Part shown: one piece after another, positions 1-12,296 of the stretch | How the letters are laid out: every line of letters starts with the position of its first letter | How positions within the stretch are numbered: the first letter of the stretch is position 1 | Source of the DNA: Anadara kagoshimensis | Taxonomy: Eukaryota > Mollusca > Bivalvia > Arcoida > Arcidae | Assembly: GCA_021292105.1 (NCBI GenBank) | Contig: CM037868.1 | Span: 3,029,721 to 3,093,720 of the forward strand | Direction: 5' to 3' | Length of the DNA: 64,000 bases | Notes under the pieces: model-generated | The model's database searches: none | Told to the model about the DNA's origin: nothing | Seen by the model: the letters and a program-made list of their open reading frames with translations, nothing else | Translations under genes and position numbers: made by a program

Positions 1-524
1 AGCAGCAGTTAAGAACCAAAGATCAAGCTTTCAAAGCGTGCAGCTAATTTAATAAACGCGCCATCATCAACGCAATCAAACGGAAGAAAGAAAACAAAAA
101 TGAATCAGAAGAAATATGGTAATTTAGAGGTAGACACACAAACAGGAAACAAATAATATCGATAGTAATGTTGTTATTTCGTTAATGATGAAAATGTATG
201 GTCACAGAATGCAAAGTCGCTGTTGATCAACGTCTTAATTATAAAAAACAAATACAGATTTGGTTGTTCCTGTTGGCAAGAAGTATTTTGCTGTGTATTC
301 AAACACAAATAAACCAGTTCAAATCACAATAACTGCATTAAAGTGAAAACTATGACAATCATCAACAAAGCTATTTTCCCAGGAATCTAAACCTGTGTAT
401 TGTTTTACATAACCAACTTCAATTTATTCCTTGGGTCTATATTTTAAATCAACATTGAAATCCGTATTATATGTATTTTGTTCCACACAAGTTTTGAACC
501 ACATTATTATGGTGTCCATTTCTT
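1..524. other. AT-rich non-coding DNA
   Basis: No gene, RNA gene or clear repeat is visible in the first part. The end (about 421-530) resembles the sequence at 735-870 on the far side of the PLE fragment that follows; both hold the block 'tatattttaaatcaacattg'. Confidence 0.6.
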
Positions 525-745
525 ATCCCAATCAAAAACAAACATACTCATCCATGTCAGAATCACAATTCAGAAGCAAAGTAAAAACCCCAGAACTACT
601 AAGTCAGGTTAAACATGTGAACTTAAATTACACCAAGAAAGTGAGGTCAGGCGCTTCGGAAGGGGTAGCATCTTTTGTTTAGCTAGGTTCACCCGTCACG
701 TGTGTAATCAAAATAATGTGAAAGGAACCAAATTCAATTGATTTC
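525..745 (-). mobile_element. Penelope-like element, 3' end fragment
   Basis: The sequence is an antisense copy of the PLE 3' untranslated region found throughout the window. Recognisable blocks in order are 'aaaaacaaacatact', 'ccatgtcagaatcacaatt', 'agcaaagtaaaaac', 'cacgtgtgtaatcaaaat'. It is diverged and carries no coding part. It sits between two direct copies of a ~110-base flank, so it is either an insertion with a long target duplication or an insertion inside a tandem repeat. Confidence 0.7.
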
Positions 746-1189
746 TTACGTCTATATTTTAAATCAACATTGACAATCCGTATCATATGGTTTTTAGAAT
801 AAGCGTTATAGTACATGCTTCACACATGTTCTTGAACCACGACATTATTTTGCATCATATCCTTTCCATTCATAATCTATACATCATGAATTTGTTTTGA
901 TGTTTCATTTCAATTAGTTTCAAAACTTTATATAAAACTTTGGTCACGCATTTTTAACATATTTGTTTTAAATATAATTTCTGTACAGTCTGTTCTCTTC
1001 TTTTATTTAGGATTTTATTTTTGAATTTAATTTAATGATTACTCTAAAATTCAAAGAAACTCTCGTCTTTGAAACATTACCAATACTAACTCAGACGATT
1101 CATATAATAATTAATCTTTGCCGTTTTAACATACAGATAGTATTTCAGATGAACATCTTCATCGATTAACAGTAAGCAGGAAATTGACT

Positions 1190-1730
1190 TAAGATACTTG
1201 AAATGTGCTGAATTTGCCTCTATTCAAGTCTTTTTATGTGTTTTCAATTATTATTTCCCCTTTTAATATTACTAATTTAATTTTAATATCATGTTCTTAA
1301 AATAAAAACTCGTTCTCGAGTACATTGTGTATGTACAGTGCTTGAAAATTAAGAAACGGAGGGAATTTATTTTTCACGTATGTATTCTTGAAAGCAGACT
1401 CAATGACCTGAAGTTGCCTCCATTCAAGTCTCTTTATGAATTATGAATTATATCTTACATTTTGTATGTTCCTTTAATTAAGTTCTCAAAATAAAACCTC
1501 GTTCCCGAGTACATTGTGTATGTACATATACAGTGTTGAACAACAATCTAGAAAAGGAAGAATGTTATTTTTCATGTACATGTATGTAATACTGAAAGCA
1601 GAATTTGTTTAAGAAATCTTTATGAATTATTATTATTTTTTGTATGTTCTTTGAATCAAATCTTCAAAATAAACAGTAGTTCTCGAGTACATTTAATATG
1701 TTCATATGATATACAATTTGTGAAAAAAAT
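1190..1730. repeat. Tandem repeat, three ~180-190-base units
   Basis: Three diverged units share 'tcaagtctttttatg', 'aaaataaaaactcgttctcg' and 'agtacattgtgtatgtac'. The GAG of the anchor falls at 1318, 1507 and 1685, giving spacings of 189 and 178 bases. Units differ by substitutions and small indels, so the array is old. Nothing coding is seen. Confidence 0.75.
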
Positions 1731-1764
1731 CAAGATACGTAGAGATGATAGGTCTCATAAAAAA

Positions 1765-2135
1765 CATTCATAGTTCGAATCACAATCCCAAAGCAAAATT
1801 AAACGTATGGAAATTAACATATAAGGTTAAATACGCACAAACCCATCACTGAAGTGAGATCGGGTGTTCCGAAAGAGTAAACACCTTCTATTTACCTAGC
1901 TGCATCTGCCACGTTTGTAATCAAAATTGACAGTGGAAGGAACATGGGGTTATGGGACGTCAAGTATATCCATAGCTTTCCTGGAAACAGATATACTTAT
2001 GAGTAATACTGCAGTGACGGCCATCAAACTTTTGGAGGGCCCTGATAAGCCTGATGTATTACTGAATATCATTGTAGCTGAAATGGTTATAGTTCCTTTA
2101 TTACTCAATCCCATGATCTTGTTTGAAAGAAATGC
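1765..2135 (-). pseudogene. Penelope-like element: C-terminus and 3' UTR
   Basis: Read on the minus strand, this copy begins in the last codons of a PLE protein and runs into the 3' UTR. The minus-strand frame from 2258 ends ...SVSRKAMDILDVP followed by stop at 1950. The same ending (SRIALDI) can be read at 32820-32880. The rest down to 1765 is the shared 3' UTR. No reverse-transcriptase core or GIY-YIG region is present, so it is a 5'-truncated dead copy, as expected from target-primed reverse transcription. The upstream amino acids in this frame do not look conserved. Confidence 0.65.
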
Positions 2136-3298
2136 ATGAACATTTGAAATCAAGATGAAACATGTACACATAATGAAAGAACATAAAATGATGCAAGTCG
2201 CCAAATATAAGAGCGAAACAAGAAAAAGAAAAAAGGAAACAAAAAAAACCAACAACACTGGATTTTAAATATCCCTAATTTTGTCGGACATTGAAACATA
2301 TACCAAGTAGCACATTTAGAACATTATTTTAGGGGTAAATCTCTTTTTCATAATCTGAGATCCACAAACTAAAAACATTTTGAAAAAAACCAAATTCATA
2401 TTATAAGCACATTATGGTTAAAGTGTCTGAACTAAATTTTTCAAAATTAGGTTAAATGTTGAAGGAAGAAAGCACATGACATGAAACAAGTCTTAAAATA
2501 GAAAACCCAAACAAAAGCAGCAGAAAAGATAAACATTCAGAAAATTTAAATTACGTGTTATCTTATTACTGTCAAAACTGGCCTTACTATAATGTATGCA
2601 AATAGGTAATAAAAAACAAACATACTAATCCATGTCAGAATTAGTGTCCAGTATAAATATAAAAGTACGACTAAGTATTAAAAAACACTATCTATGAGAA
2701 CTGTGTATCTCCAAAACAGGAAGATTTAAAAGACATATGGTGTTCCGCATGAGAACGGACCTTTATGTAGAAAGCAACAAAGTAAAATAAATATAGAACC
2801 TGTTATGAAACACTTGACGTGCCTTTTGACAATTTCTGCACAGTTACTGGATTGATTTCACTTATATTGTTATTTTGCATAACCAAATGTTGGTGCTCCA
2901 ATAATGTAAGAGTAGGTAAAATTCTAAGTTTTTTTGTACTTAAGGGCCATTTTTGCATATGGATGGCCATATTAGTATTGTGTTTGAACTGATACGGCAA
3001 TTTACTTTTTTACTGTCAGACTGGAAAATAACCGGAGATAAAATAGACCATTCATTATGTAAACCTAGGCTTTTAATATAAAGTCACCGGAAACCAAACG
3101 CAAAAAAAACCTAATCATTTATAGATTGAATAGTCATTCATATGTGTGTAATATAATTCAGATATTGATATTAAAGAAGACAAATAATCATAAGCCAGGT
3201 TATTGTCGTACGTTCTTAAAACACGTTGCTTCTTAAGTTACGCTGTTTATCATAACTAACGCTTAAGATAAAAACCAATGACATGTAACTAATGATAG
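2136..3298 (-). other. Non-coding, with a short PLE scrap at 2608-2660
   Basis: Bases 2608-2660 hold the extreme 3' end of the PLE UTR in antisense ('acaaacatactaatccatg'). The remainder is AT-rich and shows no gene or array. Confidence 0.5.
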
Positions 3299-3352
3299 AG
3301 AGAGACAGACTAGAGAGGAGAGAGAGAGAGAGAGTGTGTGTGTGTGTGTGTG
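3299..3352. repeat. (GA)n(GT)n compound microsatellite
   Basis: A GAGA tract passes directly into a GTGT tract. Confidence 0.95.
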
Positions 3353-3593
3353 TATTGATCTAGGACTATGAAATTAATGTAGATGTATGGACATAGTTTA
3401 TGTATGAGAAAGAAAAAAGGATGCTTCAACCGTTGATATGTTTCAATCAAAGATATTTCTCTTGATATGGGGTCAATTTTCTGTACACGGATCAACGGTA
3501 GAAAGTTTGACAAGAATGTCTTAATGAGAGTACGAGAAGGAAGATAAACGATTGACTACAAGAAAAAAAATATAAAATCATAATAACATTAGT

Positions 3594-3695
3594 ACCCCGC
3601 CTCACTTTCCTGGTGGAAGTTCGCGTGTTTAACTCGATTGGACCAGCTTCGAGAAATCAGTTTCCTTTTGGATTGGTATGTTTGATTTTGATTTT
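3594..3695 (+). mobile_element. Penelope-like element, 3' UTR fragment
   Basis: A sense-strand piece of the PLE 3' UTR with 'cctcactttcctggtggaag', 'ttcgcgtgtttaac' and the terminal 'ggtatgtttgattttga'. It is shortened in the middle compared with the copy at 36991-37178. Confidence 0.65.
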
Positions 3696-3738
3696 AACAT
3701 TTTATCGTTACATCCGTTTCAATAATTTCTTCTTCAGT

Positions 3739-4085
3739 TTTCGAGCTAACAATCTGATACATTGTTCATCATATTTTAGCTTTTTACAAGTTACTAGCAT
3801 GTCCTTTTGAGATATCTTGAGATCTCGGGCAAACAACCTGATACATATTTTATCATATTTTAGCTTTTGACCAGTTACATGCATGTCCTATTGAGTTCTC
3901 GAGCAAACAACGTGATACATAGTTTATCATATTTTAGCTTTTGACCAGTTACAGGCATGTCCTTTTGAGTTCTCGAGCAAACAACATGATACATTGTTCA
4001 TCATATTTTAGCTTTTGACCAGTAACAAGCATGTCCTTTTGAGTTCTCGAGCAAACAACATGATAGATAGTTTATCATCTTTTGC
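3739..4085. repeat. 74-base tandem repeat, about 4.5 units
   Basis: The anchor 'gagcaaacaa' recurs at 3901, 3975 and 4049, an exact 74-base period. Units contain 'tcatattttagcttttgacc' and 'gcatgtccttttgagttctc'. The leftmost unit is the most diverged. Confidence 0.9.
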
Positions 4086-5165
4086 ACGTAGACATAATCA
4101 GATAACTACATGTTATGTAACTGTATAACTTATAAACCATCTATCTTTATCCTCTACAATGATATACCTATTAATCTACATCATGTACGTCCTATTATAG
4201 ACACATATATCATTGCAATATGGACATTTTACTTATAGCTGTATACCAGAACAAGCATTGATTCGCTCTTTACTCCTTTTTGGCTTTTGGTTGTCTGATA
4301 ATTAATGATTTTTTCAATGCAAGGTGCTTCAACTGCTGTTTATTTTTTATTGATTCTTGCAATGTTGTGCAATTGTTTATCTGATTGCGATATTTCCCTG
4401 CTTTCTTCAATCCATGCAGATTTTGATTTACAGTGATATGTTACTTTTTTGTGAATTTACCTTGTTTTTCAATTATGCGTTGTATATTACAAAAATTGTT
4501 ATCGCGCAAAATATATTTTGCAAAACAGTTGTCCCAATCTCAGACATTGTCTTTTTTTTATATTTTCCTTTCGGATTTGTTACCATAAACATAATATATT
4601 TGTGTCGTATTTCCGGTGAATAGGTTGTTGCCAAGCACATATTTTCCTTGTCTTTGATGATATTTACCATCTTTAAAAAAATAACAATAAATTCATCTTC
4701 AAAATTTCTTTTTTACATTTTGAACAATTCAAAATTGGTCTGGGAAATTTTTCACCAAAATCTTCATTTTTCTTCTTTTCCTAGCCATCTTATAAAATTT
4801 TTTTGCAAGAAAAAAATAATTCAAACTTAATGATAATGTTATGGAAATATTTATTTGTTTTTCCTAAGTCTCATAATTCTCGTTTGATAATAAAGGAAAT
4901 AGTAATCATTTGCTACTGGTAATATAGAAATATTACTGTCAAATTTCACTTTTCATGATGAAGAATTAATGCAATAAAATCCGTATTCTGCATTAATGTC
5001 ACATTTAATATAATTCTGATGAGCTTCTATTCTGAGCTTTTGTTTTTGTTTAACCGATATTTGTTTTCTTGATACGACGAATGAGAATTTTGTTCTCTGC
5101 CGTTCTGATATTTGATTTAATCTTTTTTATACTTACACACATTTTAATTAATAAATCGTATATAT
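4086..5165. other. AT-rich non-coding DNA
   Basis: Very T-rich on the plus strand around 4330-4800. Short overlapping frames are open only because of the composition. No splice-flanked exon or repeat family was recognised. Confidence 0.5.
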
Positions 5166-5285
5166 TAACCAGGTAGCTAGTTAAACAAGAGGTGCTTACC
5201 CTTCCAGAGCACCCGGCCTCTTTTCCATGGTTTAAGTTTACGTGTTTAACCCAACGTGTCAGTTATATCATACCGGTTTCTATGG
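5166..5285 (+). mobile_element. Penelope-like element, 3' UTR fragment
   Basis: Blocks 'gtagctagttaaacaagagg', 'tgcttacccttccagagcac' and 'tttacgtgtttaaccc' match the PLE UTR in sense orientation. The copy stops before the terminal 'gattcggacatgg' block. Confidence 0.7.
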
Positions 5286-5599
5286 AGATAGGATATTATG
5301 CGTAAAATTATGTTTATTTCTTTCATTTATTTTAATCTATTTAATAATTTAAATCCGGTTGACACTAGGTCAGTAAGCATATCTTCAAATCTGGCTTATA
5401 CAGTGTTTTTTAATTTCATTCATACAGTTATTTTTTTAAAAAAAGCCATAAAGCTATGTTTTTATTTAGATAGCCGTCGTACACCTAATGTATATCTTGT
5501 AAATCCCATAGCACCAACAAAATGCGCATATCCAATACCAGCTATTAATGGTATTCTTAACATACCCAAAAACATTAAATTAAGAACGTAAAAAATGAT

Positions 5600-6010
5600 T
5601 GATTAAATGTTTTGTAAATTACAATCTAGATGAGATCGTCTCCATTTTAGCAAAGCGTTTGGATTTAGACAACACTTTTTATATCTGGTGTCGAAAGTCT
5701 TAAGTAAATAAGTTAAACGATATTCTTGAATAAAACCAAACTTTAGCAACACAAGGATGTTTTAAATGCAGTATATGGTACAATCATTATCATTGTTAGC
5801 GAAACGTATGCATTTAGAAATCAGTCATTATACATGGTTTCGAAAGTTTAAATTAAATTAGTAAAGAGTATTCTTGATTATAGCCAAACTTTAGCAACTC
5901 AATAAAGAATTTTTTCAATGCATGGACAATTACAACCATTATCACATCAGCATTTCGAAATTAGTTATCATACATGGAATCGAATGTCTTAATTAAATTA
6001 GTTTTGCTGA
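5600..6010. repeat. ~148-base tandem repeat, about 2.7 units
   Basis: The anchor 'ccaaactttagcaac' occurs at 5736 and 5884, 148 bases apart. Flanking blocks such as 'attatacatggtttcgaaag' and 'tatcatacatggaatcgaat' repeat with the same spacing. A poly-A run follows near 6095-6113. Confidence 0.75.
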
Positions 6011-6239
6011 GCAAACAAATTAATGAATTAAAAACAGAAAAATCAATTTTGTGATACAAATGTCCCAATTATGTGATGTTGTCATGTTTAACAACAAAAA
6101 AAAAAAAAAAAAAACAGAAAGAAAACACTTTCCAATGTTGAACATATAAATATTGTACTACTTAATTCTTGTTAACACGCTTTAGAACCATACTCACATT
6201 ATCCAATAATGTTTTCTCTCAACGATTCTAATATTTGTT

Positions 6240-6620
6240 TATGATTTTGAAGCTTTAATATCAGTTTTGTCATCAGGTTTGATCATTAAACGAGTTGTAT
6301 GAATTTTATCAATGTATTTTAATGTAATTAATTGATGTTGTTAAAAGGAACCGAGTCGTGTTAAGCCTTCATTACCATTTGTTTAGGACTATTTACAACA
6401 CTTATCTATGTTTTATCAATGCTCCTCAGTCTTCTGTGTGAAATGTAATTCCATAGATTTTAATCAATAAAATTTTTATTACTACAGGGCATTATTTTAA
6501 TGAAATACGTCGATTTAGCATTTTTGCTGAAACTTTGCAAACATTATTATCCAAATTGGAAATGACGCGGATAAAAACTTCGAAATCCGGACATTTATAG
6601 CTTTAATCAGAATTGTCAGT
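6240..6620. repeat. Left member of a diverged duplicated segment
   Basis: This stretch is repeated at about 7900-8150 plus 9050-9130. Matching blocks are 'aaatgtaattccatag' versus 'aaatgtaattctataa' and 'ttggaaatgacgcgg' at about 6556 versus 9067. The second member is interrupted by the MITE at 8155-9050, so this member shows the uninterrupted state. Confidence 0.65.
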
Positions 6621-6799
6621 TGTATTGTATTATCATATCTGTCATGATAGGGAAATTTATATCAACACATCATGAATTTCTCTTTATTATCATAGAACAT
6701 TAACAAATATTGATCGCTATTTGTGCAGTCAATTCTAACCATTTTGATACTGTTGTAATATCGCTTATATTCATGGATTTGCTTTTTAGTGTCGTAATT

Positions 6800-7080
6800 A
6801 CAAACAAACATATTAATCCATGTCCAAATCACAATTCCTAAACAAAGTAAAAACTTTGAAACTGCTAATTACGAGAAACAAGTGAACTTCCACTAGGGAA
6901 GATAGGTCTGGTGCTCCGGAAGAGTAGGTACCTCTGGTTTAGCTAGCTACTTCTGACATACGTGAAATCGAGATTGAGAATAACAAGCACAATGAACTAT
7001 GGAATGTCAAATGTACCCAGGGGAATTGTGTATACAGAGACATCACATTTATGAAGAAAGTTGTGATGACAGCCAATATT
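6800..7080 (-). mobile_element. Penelope-like element, 3' end fragment
   Basis: An antisense copy of the PLE 3' UTR that extends into the end of the coding region. Blocks are 'acaaacatattaatccatg', 'gtgctccggaagag', 'tttagctagctacttc', 'cagagacatcac' and 'gttgtgatgacagcca'. No intact frame remains. Confidence 0.7.
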
Positions 7081-7900
7081 TTTATTTATATTTGTCTTGT
7101 CCATTGCTTCGATGGTCGTCAGTCAGCATTCAAAACTTGTTTTTTTCATTATGCAATTTTTTCCTTTGCTTCCATATTTTATTATCAGGCGAAATTCGAC
7201 ATCTTCGTGTTTCATTTGCGTTTCCTTGTAAAATAGCGGTGTTTATTATCATTCTTGATTGCGCTCTCAAAATTGATTTACTTATCTGAATTATGGTCAC
7301 CTAATTAGCATTAATAGATAAATAAATAAATGAATAAATAAATAAAAATATTTAAATATATAATATCCAAACGATTTTATTTAACATGATTGCTACATGA
7401 ATTTATTGATTTATTTTGATAAAGAAAACAAATTTTTTGATGAATAATTTTAAATACCGAGAAGTATAGGTATCATGATCTGTACTTTAATTTATAAACG
7501 TAAAGGACATGTATAAATACTATATCCTTGTTCCATGTTAGCCTGCATGGCAGCAATGCTAAAATAGAACTGTCTCGAGAGCCAAATATTCCCCGCACCC
7601 TACGTTTAATGTTATTCTGCGACCTAGACCTTTCCTGTATGACCTTGGTTCAATGGCATGCCTCGCTTTTGGACTATGAAGATTATTCATTTCAAGTTTT
7701 ATGACAGTCGACCAAAGCAATTATATAAGATATGGCCCGGAAACGATTTTACATCGACAGACAGACAGACAGACATGGTTATTCCTACATAACCCCCCAA
7801 AATAGTTTGTAAGGGTAAAATTAACCCTATGTTGCGTTATAAACAAAACGTATATTTGTCATTAAAAAGCGTGCAACAACAAGGCTTTAGATGTAATTTG
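7081..7900. other. Non-coding with short microsatellites
   Basis: Holds an (AAAT)n-like run near 7316-7350 and a (GACA)n run near 7757-7775. The stretch at 7560-7750 is less AT-rich, but no exon or RNA gene was recognised. Confidence 0.5.
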
Positions 7901-8154
7901 TTCATTAATTGCTTAACGTGAAGTTAATCAGTGTATTCTAATTACTCGATCCTGTAAAAAGGAAGACTTTCGTATTTAGTTTCAATTTAGATTTATTTAG
8001 CATTATTTAGATCGCTTATCGGTGTTTATCAACAATAAACAACCTTCTTAATCAAATGTAATTCTATAAATTACAATCAATAACAGTTTTATTACTCCGA
8101 GGGATAACTTTAATGAAATAGTTCGATCTCGCATTTTACTCTAACTACCAATAC

Positions 8155-9050
8155 ACAGTACAGATCTGTCGAAAGTTTAATAATGATCTTATGAAAAGAA
8201 GTCAAACCTGGTTTGTCGAGTGTTAGAGACACGGATAGTTAGTGACCAAAAAAATTATCGCGCTTTAGATAGCAGCTGCCAAAAAATATATAGAGAGACG
8301 AGCTGCCGTTCCAGCACTAAGATCGATTTCCCTCTTTATTGTAATTAGTACTACCGATGTACAGAACAGATCTGTCGGTAGTTTAACAGTGATCTAACCA
8401 AAATAATCACATTCGGGTCGCCGAGTGGTAGAGATACGGATACTTAGTGACAGAAAAACTGTCTAGATAAAGGTACCAGCTTTTAAAAATACAGTTAACA
8501 AAGATCAGAGATGAGATGCCGATTCATCATCAAGTTCGATTCCCCACCGATGCACAGAACAGGCCTGCCGAAGGTTTAACAATGATCTAACCAAAAGAAT
8601 CACATTCAGGTCGCCGAATGGTAGAGATACGAATAGATCGTGACCAAAACTCACTGATCTAAAATAAAGTCGAATCTTATTTGTTCGAGTTATAGAGATA
8701 CAAATAGTTTGTGACTAAAAGAACTGTCTAGATGTATGCGAAATAAATAGACAACAACTGTCAAAAATCTCTCCGAAATATATTATAAACGTTTTTATTT
8801 TCGCGGTGTACTAATTTTCGCTCATTGCGCGGCCGTTTATTTTGCGCGAAAATCAATACAAAGCAAAATATATTTTACTTGTTAAATAGCATATTTCAAA
8901 AGCGCAAAAATTTAACTATGCGGATATGTTTAAATATCTTTTACCGCAAAAATAGATACACGCGAAATTACATACATTTACAGTAGTTATCGGGGATCGG
9001 AAATGAGCTACTGTTTCGGCATCACATCGTAAGCGCGGCAGGCCTGTACT
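8155..9050. mobile_element. MITE family B, expanded copy (B1)
   Basis: The left end is 'cagtacagatctgtcgaaag' at 8156 and the right end is 'ggcaggcctgtact' ending at 9050, which are inverted copies. The left-terminal block recurs inside at about 8358 and 8563, so the interior is triplicated. An embedded block rich in 'cgcgaaaat' (about 8790-8985) looks like another small element inserted inside. The related segment at 6540-6560 lacks all of this, which supports insertion. Confidence 0.75.
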
Positions 9051-9149
9051 TTTCTAATATCAAAATTGGAAATGACGCGGGTCACAACCCCGGAATTCGT
9101 GGTATTGAAAGTTGTAAACAACATCAATCATAATTATTTTATTCTTTGT

Positions 9150-9870
9150 GGCTGTAGGAATATTTGTAGTTTTATTAAATTATTTTGATTTATTGCCAGT
9201 ATTGTCTGTCATGATCTGTCAGGAAAGTTTTTGACATTCTTGAATCTGCCTAAATGCCTGTTATTGTTCGTCAGCTCTACTGTTATTTGCTATTTCAGTA
9301 TTTTCTGTGTTTGTACATACTTTAAGCTTGTTGTGTTGTATTTGTAGTTTATTAAGTTATTTTGATTTATTGCCATTTTGTCTGTCATGAAAGGGTTTAA
9401 GATTCTTGATTGTGCCTAAATTTCCGGTATTGTTTGACTTCTGTACTGTTATTTCCGATTTCAGTATTTCTGCGTTTGTGTGTGTACTTTTAGTTTTTGT
9501 TTGTTACGTTGTACATACCGACATTTTGAATTATTTTCATAACTTCAATAACTATATAAGAAAAGTAATATAGTTCCTTTTAATTGTACCGTCAATTGTC
9601 AAATGTCAAAATTTTAGTGAATGCCGTTACCGATTGATATTCATTATTATGCATGAGTTTTTTTGTTCATATTTAGGAGTATTCTACAGTTTTATTGAAT
9701 AATTCTTAGTCATTGTTAGTTTATCTTATGATAGATTGCTAAGCATTCTTAAATTTGCCATAATTATTGTTATTGTTTGCCGTTTGTGCTGTTATTTACG
9801 ATTTTAATATTCCCGTGAATTTGTTTGTGCTTTGTGTTTAGTTCTTGTATGCCATGTACTCAATATCGAT
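9150..9870. repeat. ~180-base tandem repeat, three units
   Basis: Units at about 9165-9345, 9346-9530 and 9677-9865 share 'ttattttgatttattgcca', 'tgtctgtcatga' and 'ctactgttatttgctatttc' or close variants. A spacer of about 145 bases separates the second and third units. Confidence 0.7.
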
Positions 9871-10323
9871 TGCATATTTTTATTAAAATTACCTTCATTA
9901 TTCCATAGGAAATATTTTATTGTAATATGATTTGGTTGTACCATTACATGTATAGTCAAATTCAAACATTCTGGTCAGATTTGGTATAAATAGTTTGAAC
10001 ATGTACCGAGCACGTGGCTTTGGATGTTTTATTTATTTTATTATTATCATTTATTTATTTATCTTATACATGTATAGCAGTGAAAATAAAGCACTCGATG
10101 TCATGGAACGAAACCCATTAAGAATTAAGAGACTTAAGACAGGACGAGTTACGCCCCCTTTCATGTTTCAATCTAATGTATTTTCTACAGCATGTACACT
10201 TTGGACATGAATTGATACGTTTGTTTTTTATTCTTGCTTAAGTTGGTGGTTGCCAAATACATTTTTGTTTCAAATTCATTCCTTTTATTTATGAAAATAA
10301 AGTCTACAGTAGAAATAAAATCC
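9871..10323. other. Non-coding DNA
   Basis: AT-rich. Short frames are open by chance. No recognised repeat. Confidence 0.45.
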
Positions 10324-10605
10324 CAGTCAAGAATATTTTACTTATATCAAGACGTCGCCAGCTATAGGCAAATGTTCATAATTTTTGCCTGTTTCGTTAC
10401 GCTGATTTCATTATACAGCAGGATTCTTTATCATGTCAACGCCTCCCTTGACACGGGAACTCGTTTAAATTCCTTTCCGAAAGAACCATGACTTTATTTT
10501 TTGTAATGCCGAGTGCTTGGCGAAAGATCAGTCACTACTCACTTTCAAGTCTTCGGTCAGAACCGATCGGGTTTCGAACCTACGACCTCCCACTTGCATA
10601 GCGAG
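10324..10605 (-). mobile_element. SINE-1 (tRNA-derived), truncated
   Basis: On the minus strand it starts with the tRNA-like B box (GGTTCGAAACC-like, plus-strand 'cgggtttcgaacc') preceded by 'agtgggaggtcgtagg'. The body follows, with the complement of 'gccgagtgcttggcgaaaga', and the tail end at 'cttatatcaagacgtcgcc'. The A-box head is missing. The body matches the full copy at 20581-20923. Confidence 0.85.
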
Positions 10606-10689
10606 TTCAAATATTTGAATAGTTTGTTTATAGCATTTTATACATGTACATTTCTGCTAAGTAATATAATGCAAACTATATATATTCTA

Positions 10690-10885
10690 CATACAATACA
10701 CACTTGTCGAAAGTTTAACACTAAGTTAACTCATTCGTGCAGCACATCTCGGCCCCTCATTAAGTATTTCTACACTGCTTTTTCGGCAGATTTTACATGT
10801 TTAGTCACTTGATAGCCATATCTTTACCGTCGACTCCTTTTTTGTTGCTTAGTGTTAAAATTTCGACAGGTTTGTACACGTGCAT
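10690..10885. mobile_element. MITE family B copy (B2)
   Basis: Left terminus 'cacttgtcgaaagtttaaca' near 10701 and right terminus 'tgttaaaatttcgacagg' near 10853 are inverted repeats of each other. The copy is about 190 bases with no coding capacity. Confidence 0.75.
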
Positions 10886-11299
10886 AAACTCACGTTTAGT
10901 TGTTCCTATCATTTACTTGTACATGTATAGTATCGTGTTCTTAATTACATAAGCATGCTTTCAAACTAAAAATCTTCCATACAGGAGCGACAAGTTTGGA
11001 TGTGTATTGTAGGAAGCGAGGCAACTCTTGTTTTAATAGAAAATAACCTGATGATGAAAATAAAAATGTCTCGACAATATCGAACCTGTAAAATGCGTAA
11101 GAAAAATTGTACATGCACTAATCAATTACCAAAAACAATTATTAAAACGATTAACGGTTATTATCAATAATCCTAGTTTATGACTCCTGTACCATATCAG
11201 TTGCTTTAGGAGCTTTTAAACTTTGTCATTTATTTTCTCCAAGTAACTTGATGATTATTTGTTTGATATTGTGCAGACTGATTGAATTGGTTACACGTC
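10886..11299. other. Non-coding DNA
   Basis: No gene or recognised repeat was seen. Confidence 0.45.
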
Positions 11300-11595
11300 C
11301 TAGTCAAGATTATTTTACTTATATCGAGACGCCATTAGATATAGGTGAAACGGCAGAAAAAGCCTAGGTTGAAGAGCACATAGGGCAATGTGCAGGGATG
11401 TTTCTTTTGCGTTTAACGCCTTACGTGACACATGGCGTCGGTTTTTAAGGTCTCTTTCGAAGGAACCGAATACTTTCATTTCGAAATGTTGTGTGTTCGG
11501 CGAAAAAAAGCAGTCACTACTTTATTACGAATCTTGGTGAGACCAAGCCTTGGTTCGAACACGACCTCCCACATACGTAAGGTATAGTACAGAGG
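11300..11595 (-). mobile_element. SINE-1 (tRNA-derived), diverged copy
   Basis: Plus-strand blocks 'cttatatcgagacgcc', 'ttcgaaatgttgtgtgttcg' and 'ttggttcgaacacgacctcc' match SINE-1 in antisense. It is more diverged than the neighbour at 10324, so the two are separate insertions. Confidence 0.8.
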
Positions 11596-11827
11596 GTAGA
11601 TGCATCTTGGCTTTCGTTGTAACCAATACAACTGCTTATACTGTGAACCAAAATATGACCTCAATTGGTAGAAGGTTATCGTGAACCGTATAAAAACTGC
11701 AAGCAACACTGAAATGTTAAAGCAGCAGAAAGCAAGCTAGTACTTGTTGTTCAGACGCAGTTGAAGCTGATAAAATAATGTTTGAAATCAATTCAATGAA
11801 ATAAGTAACAACATTAACAACAACGAC

Positions 11828-11859
<32 letters not shown>

Positions 11860-12242
11860 TGCATGTGTTTATAATCAGTAATAACACGGTGTGACTACGA
11901 CACACATCTGGCAAAATGTCATATAGTCTCCAGATTATTTATGGTATAAATTTTTCTCAATTATTAATAAAACAGAGATAGTTATAGATAAATAGATAAA
12001 TTCTGAATATGTTAAATAATGTTTGAAATATGAAGTGTCATTTAAAAAAATTAAAATCGAAGTGTGATTAATATAAGAACAATGCTCCTGCTTCAGGATC
12101 CTCATGAATTTTTGTATGTATATACGAAAAAAATATTGTTAAAGCAATATACATACTGTACGAACAATATGTCTGAAAACGTCGTACAAATCCAAACATA
12201 AATCAGGAAAATAGTTTTGTATAATGCATTTTATTCCGTTAA
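11596..12242. other. Non-coding, with (AAT)n at about 11828-11858
   Basis: Apart from the trinucleotide run no gene or element was recognised. Confidence 0.5.
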
Positions 12243-12251
12243 ATAAGCTCG

Positions 12252-12294
<43 letters not shown>
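12243..12294. repeat. (TC)n microsatellite
   Basis: A nearly pure CT tract of about 50 bases. Confidence 0.95.

Positions 12295-12296
<2 letters not shown>

Noticed and set aside
5010..5040. Hammerhead: CTGATGAGCTTC...GAGC
   Set aside because: The GAAA box is replaced by TTTT and there is no GUC at the right distance.
11048..11075. Hammerhead: CTGATGATGAAAA...GTC
   Set aside because: Stem II cannot form and stem I strands do not pair.
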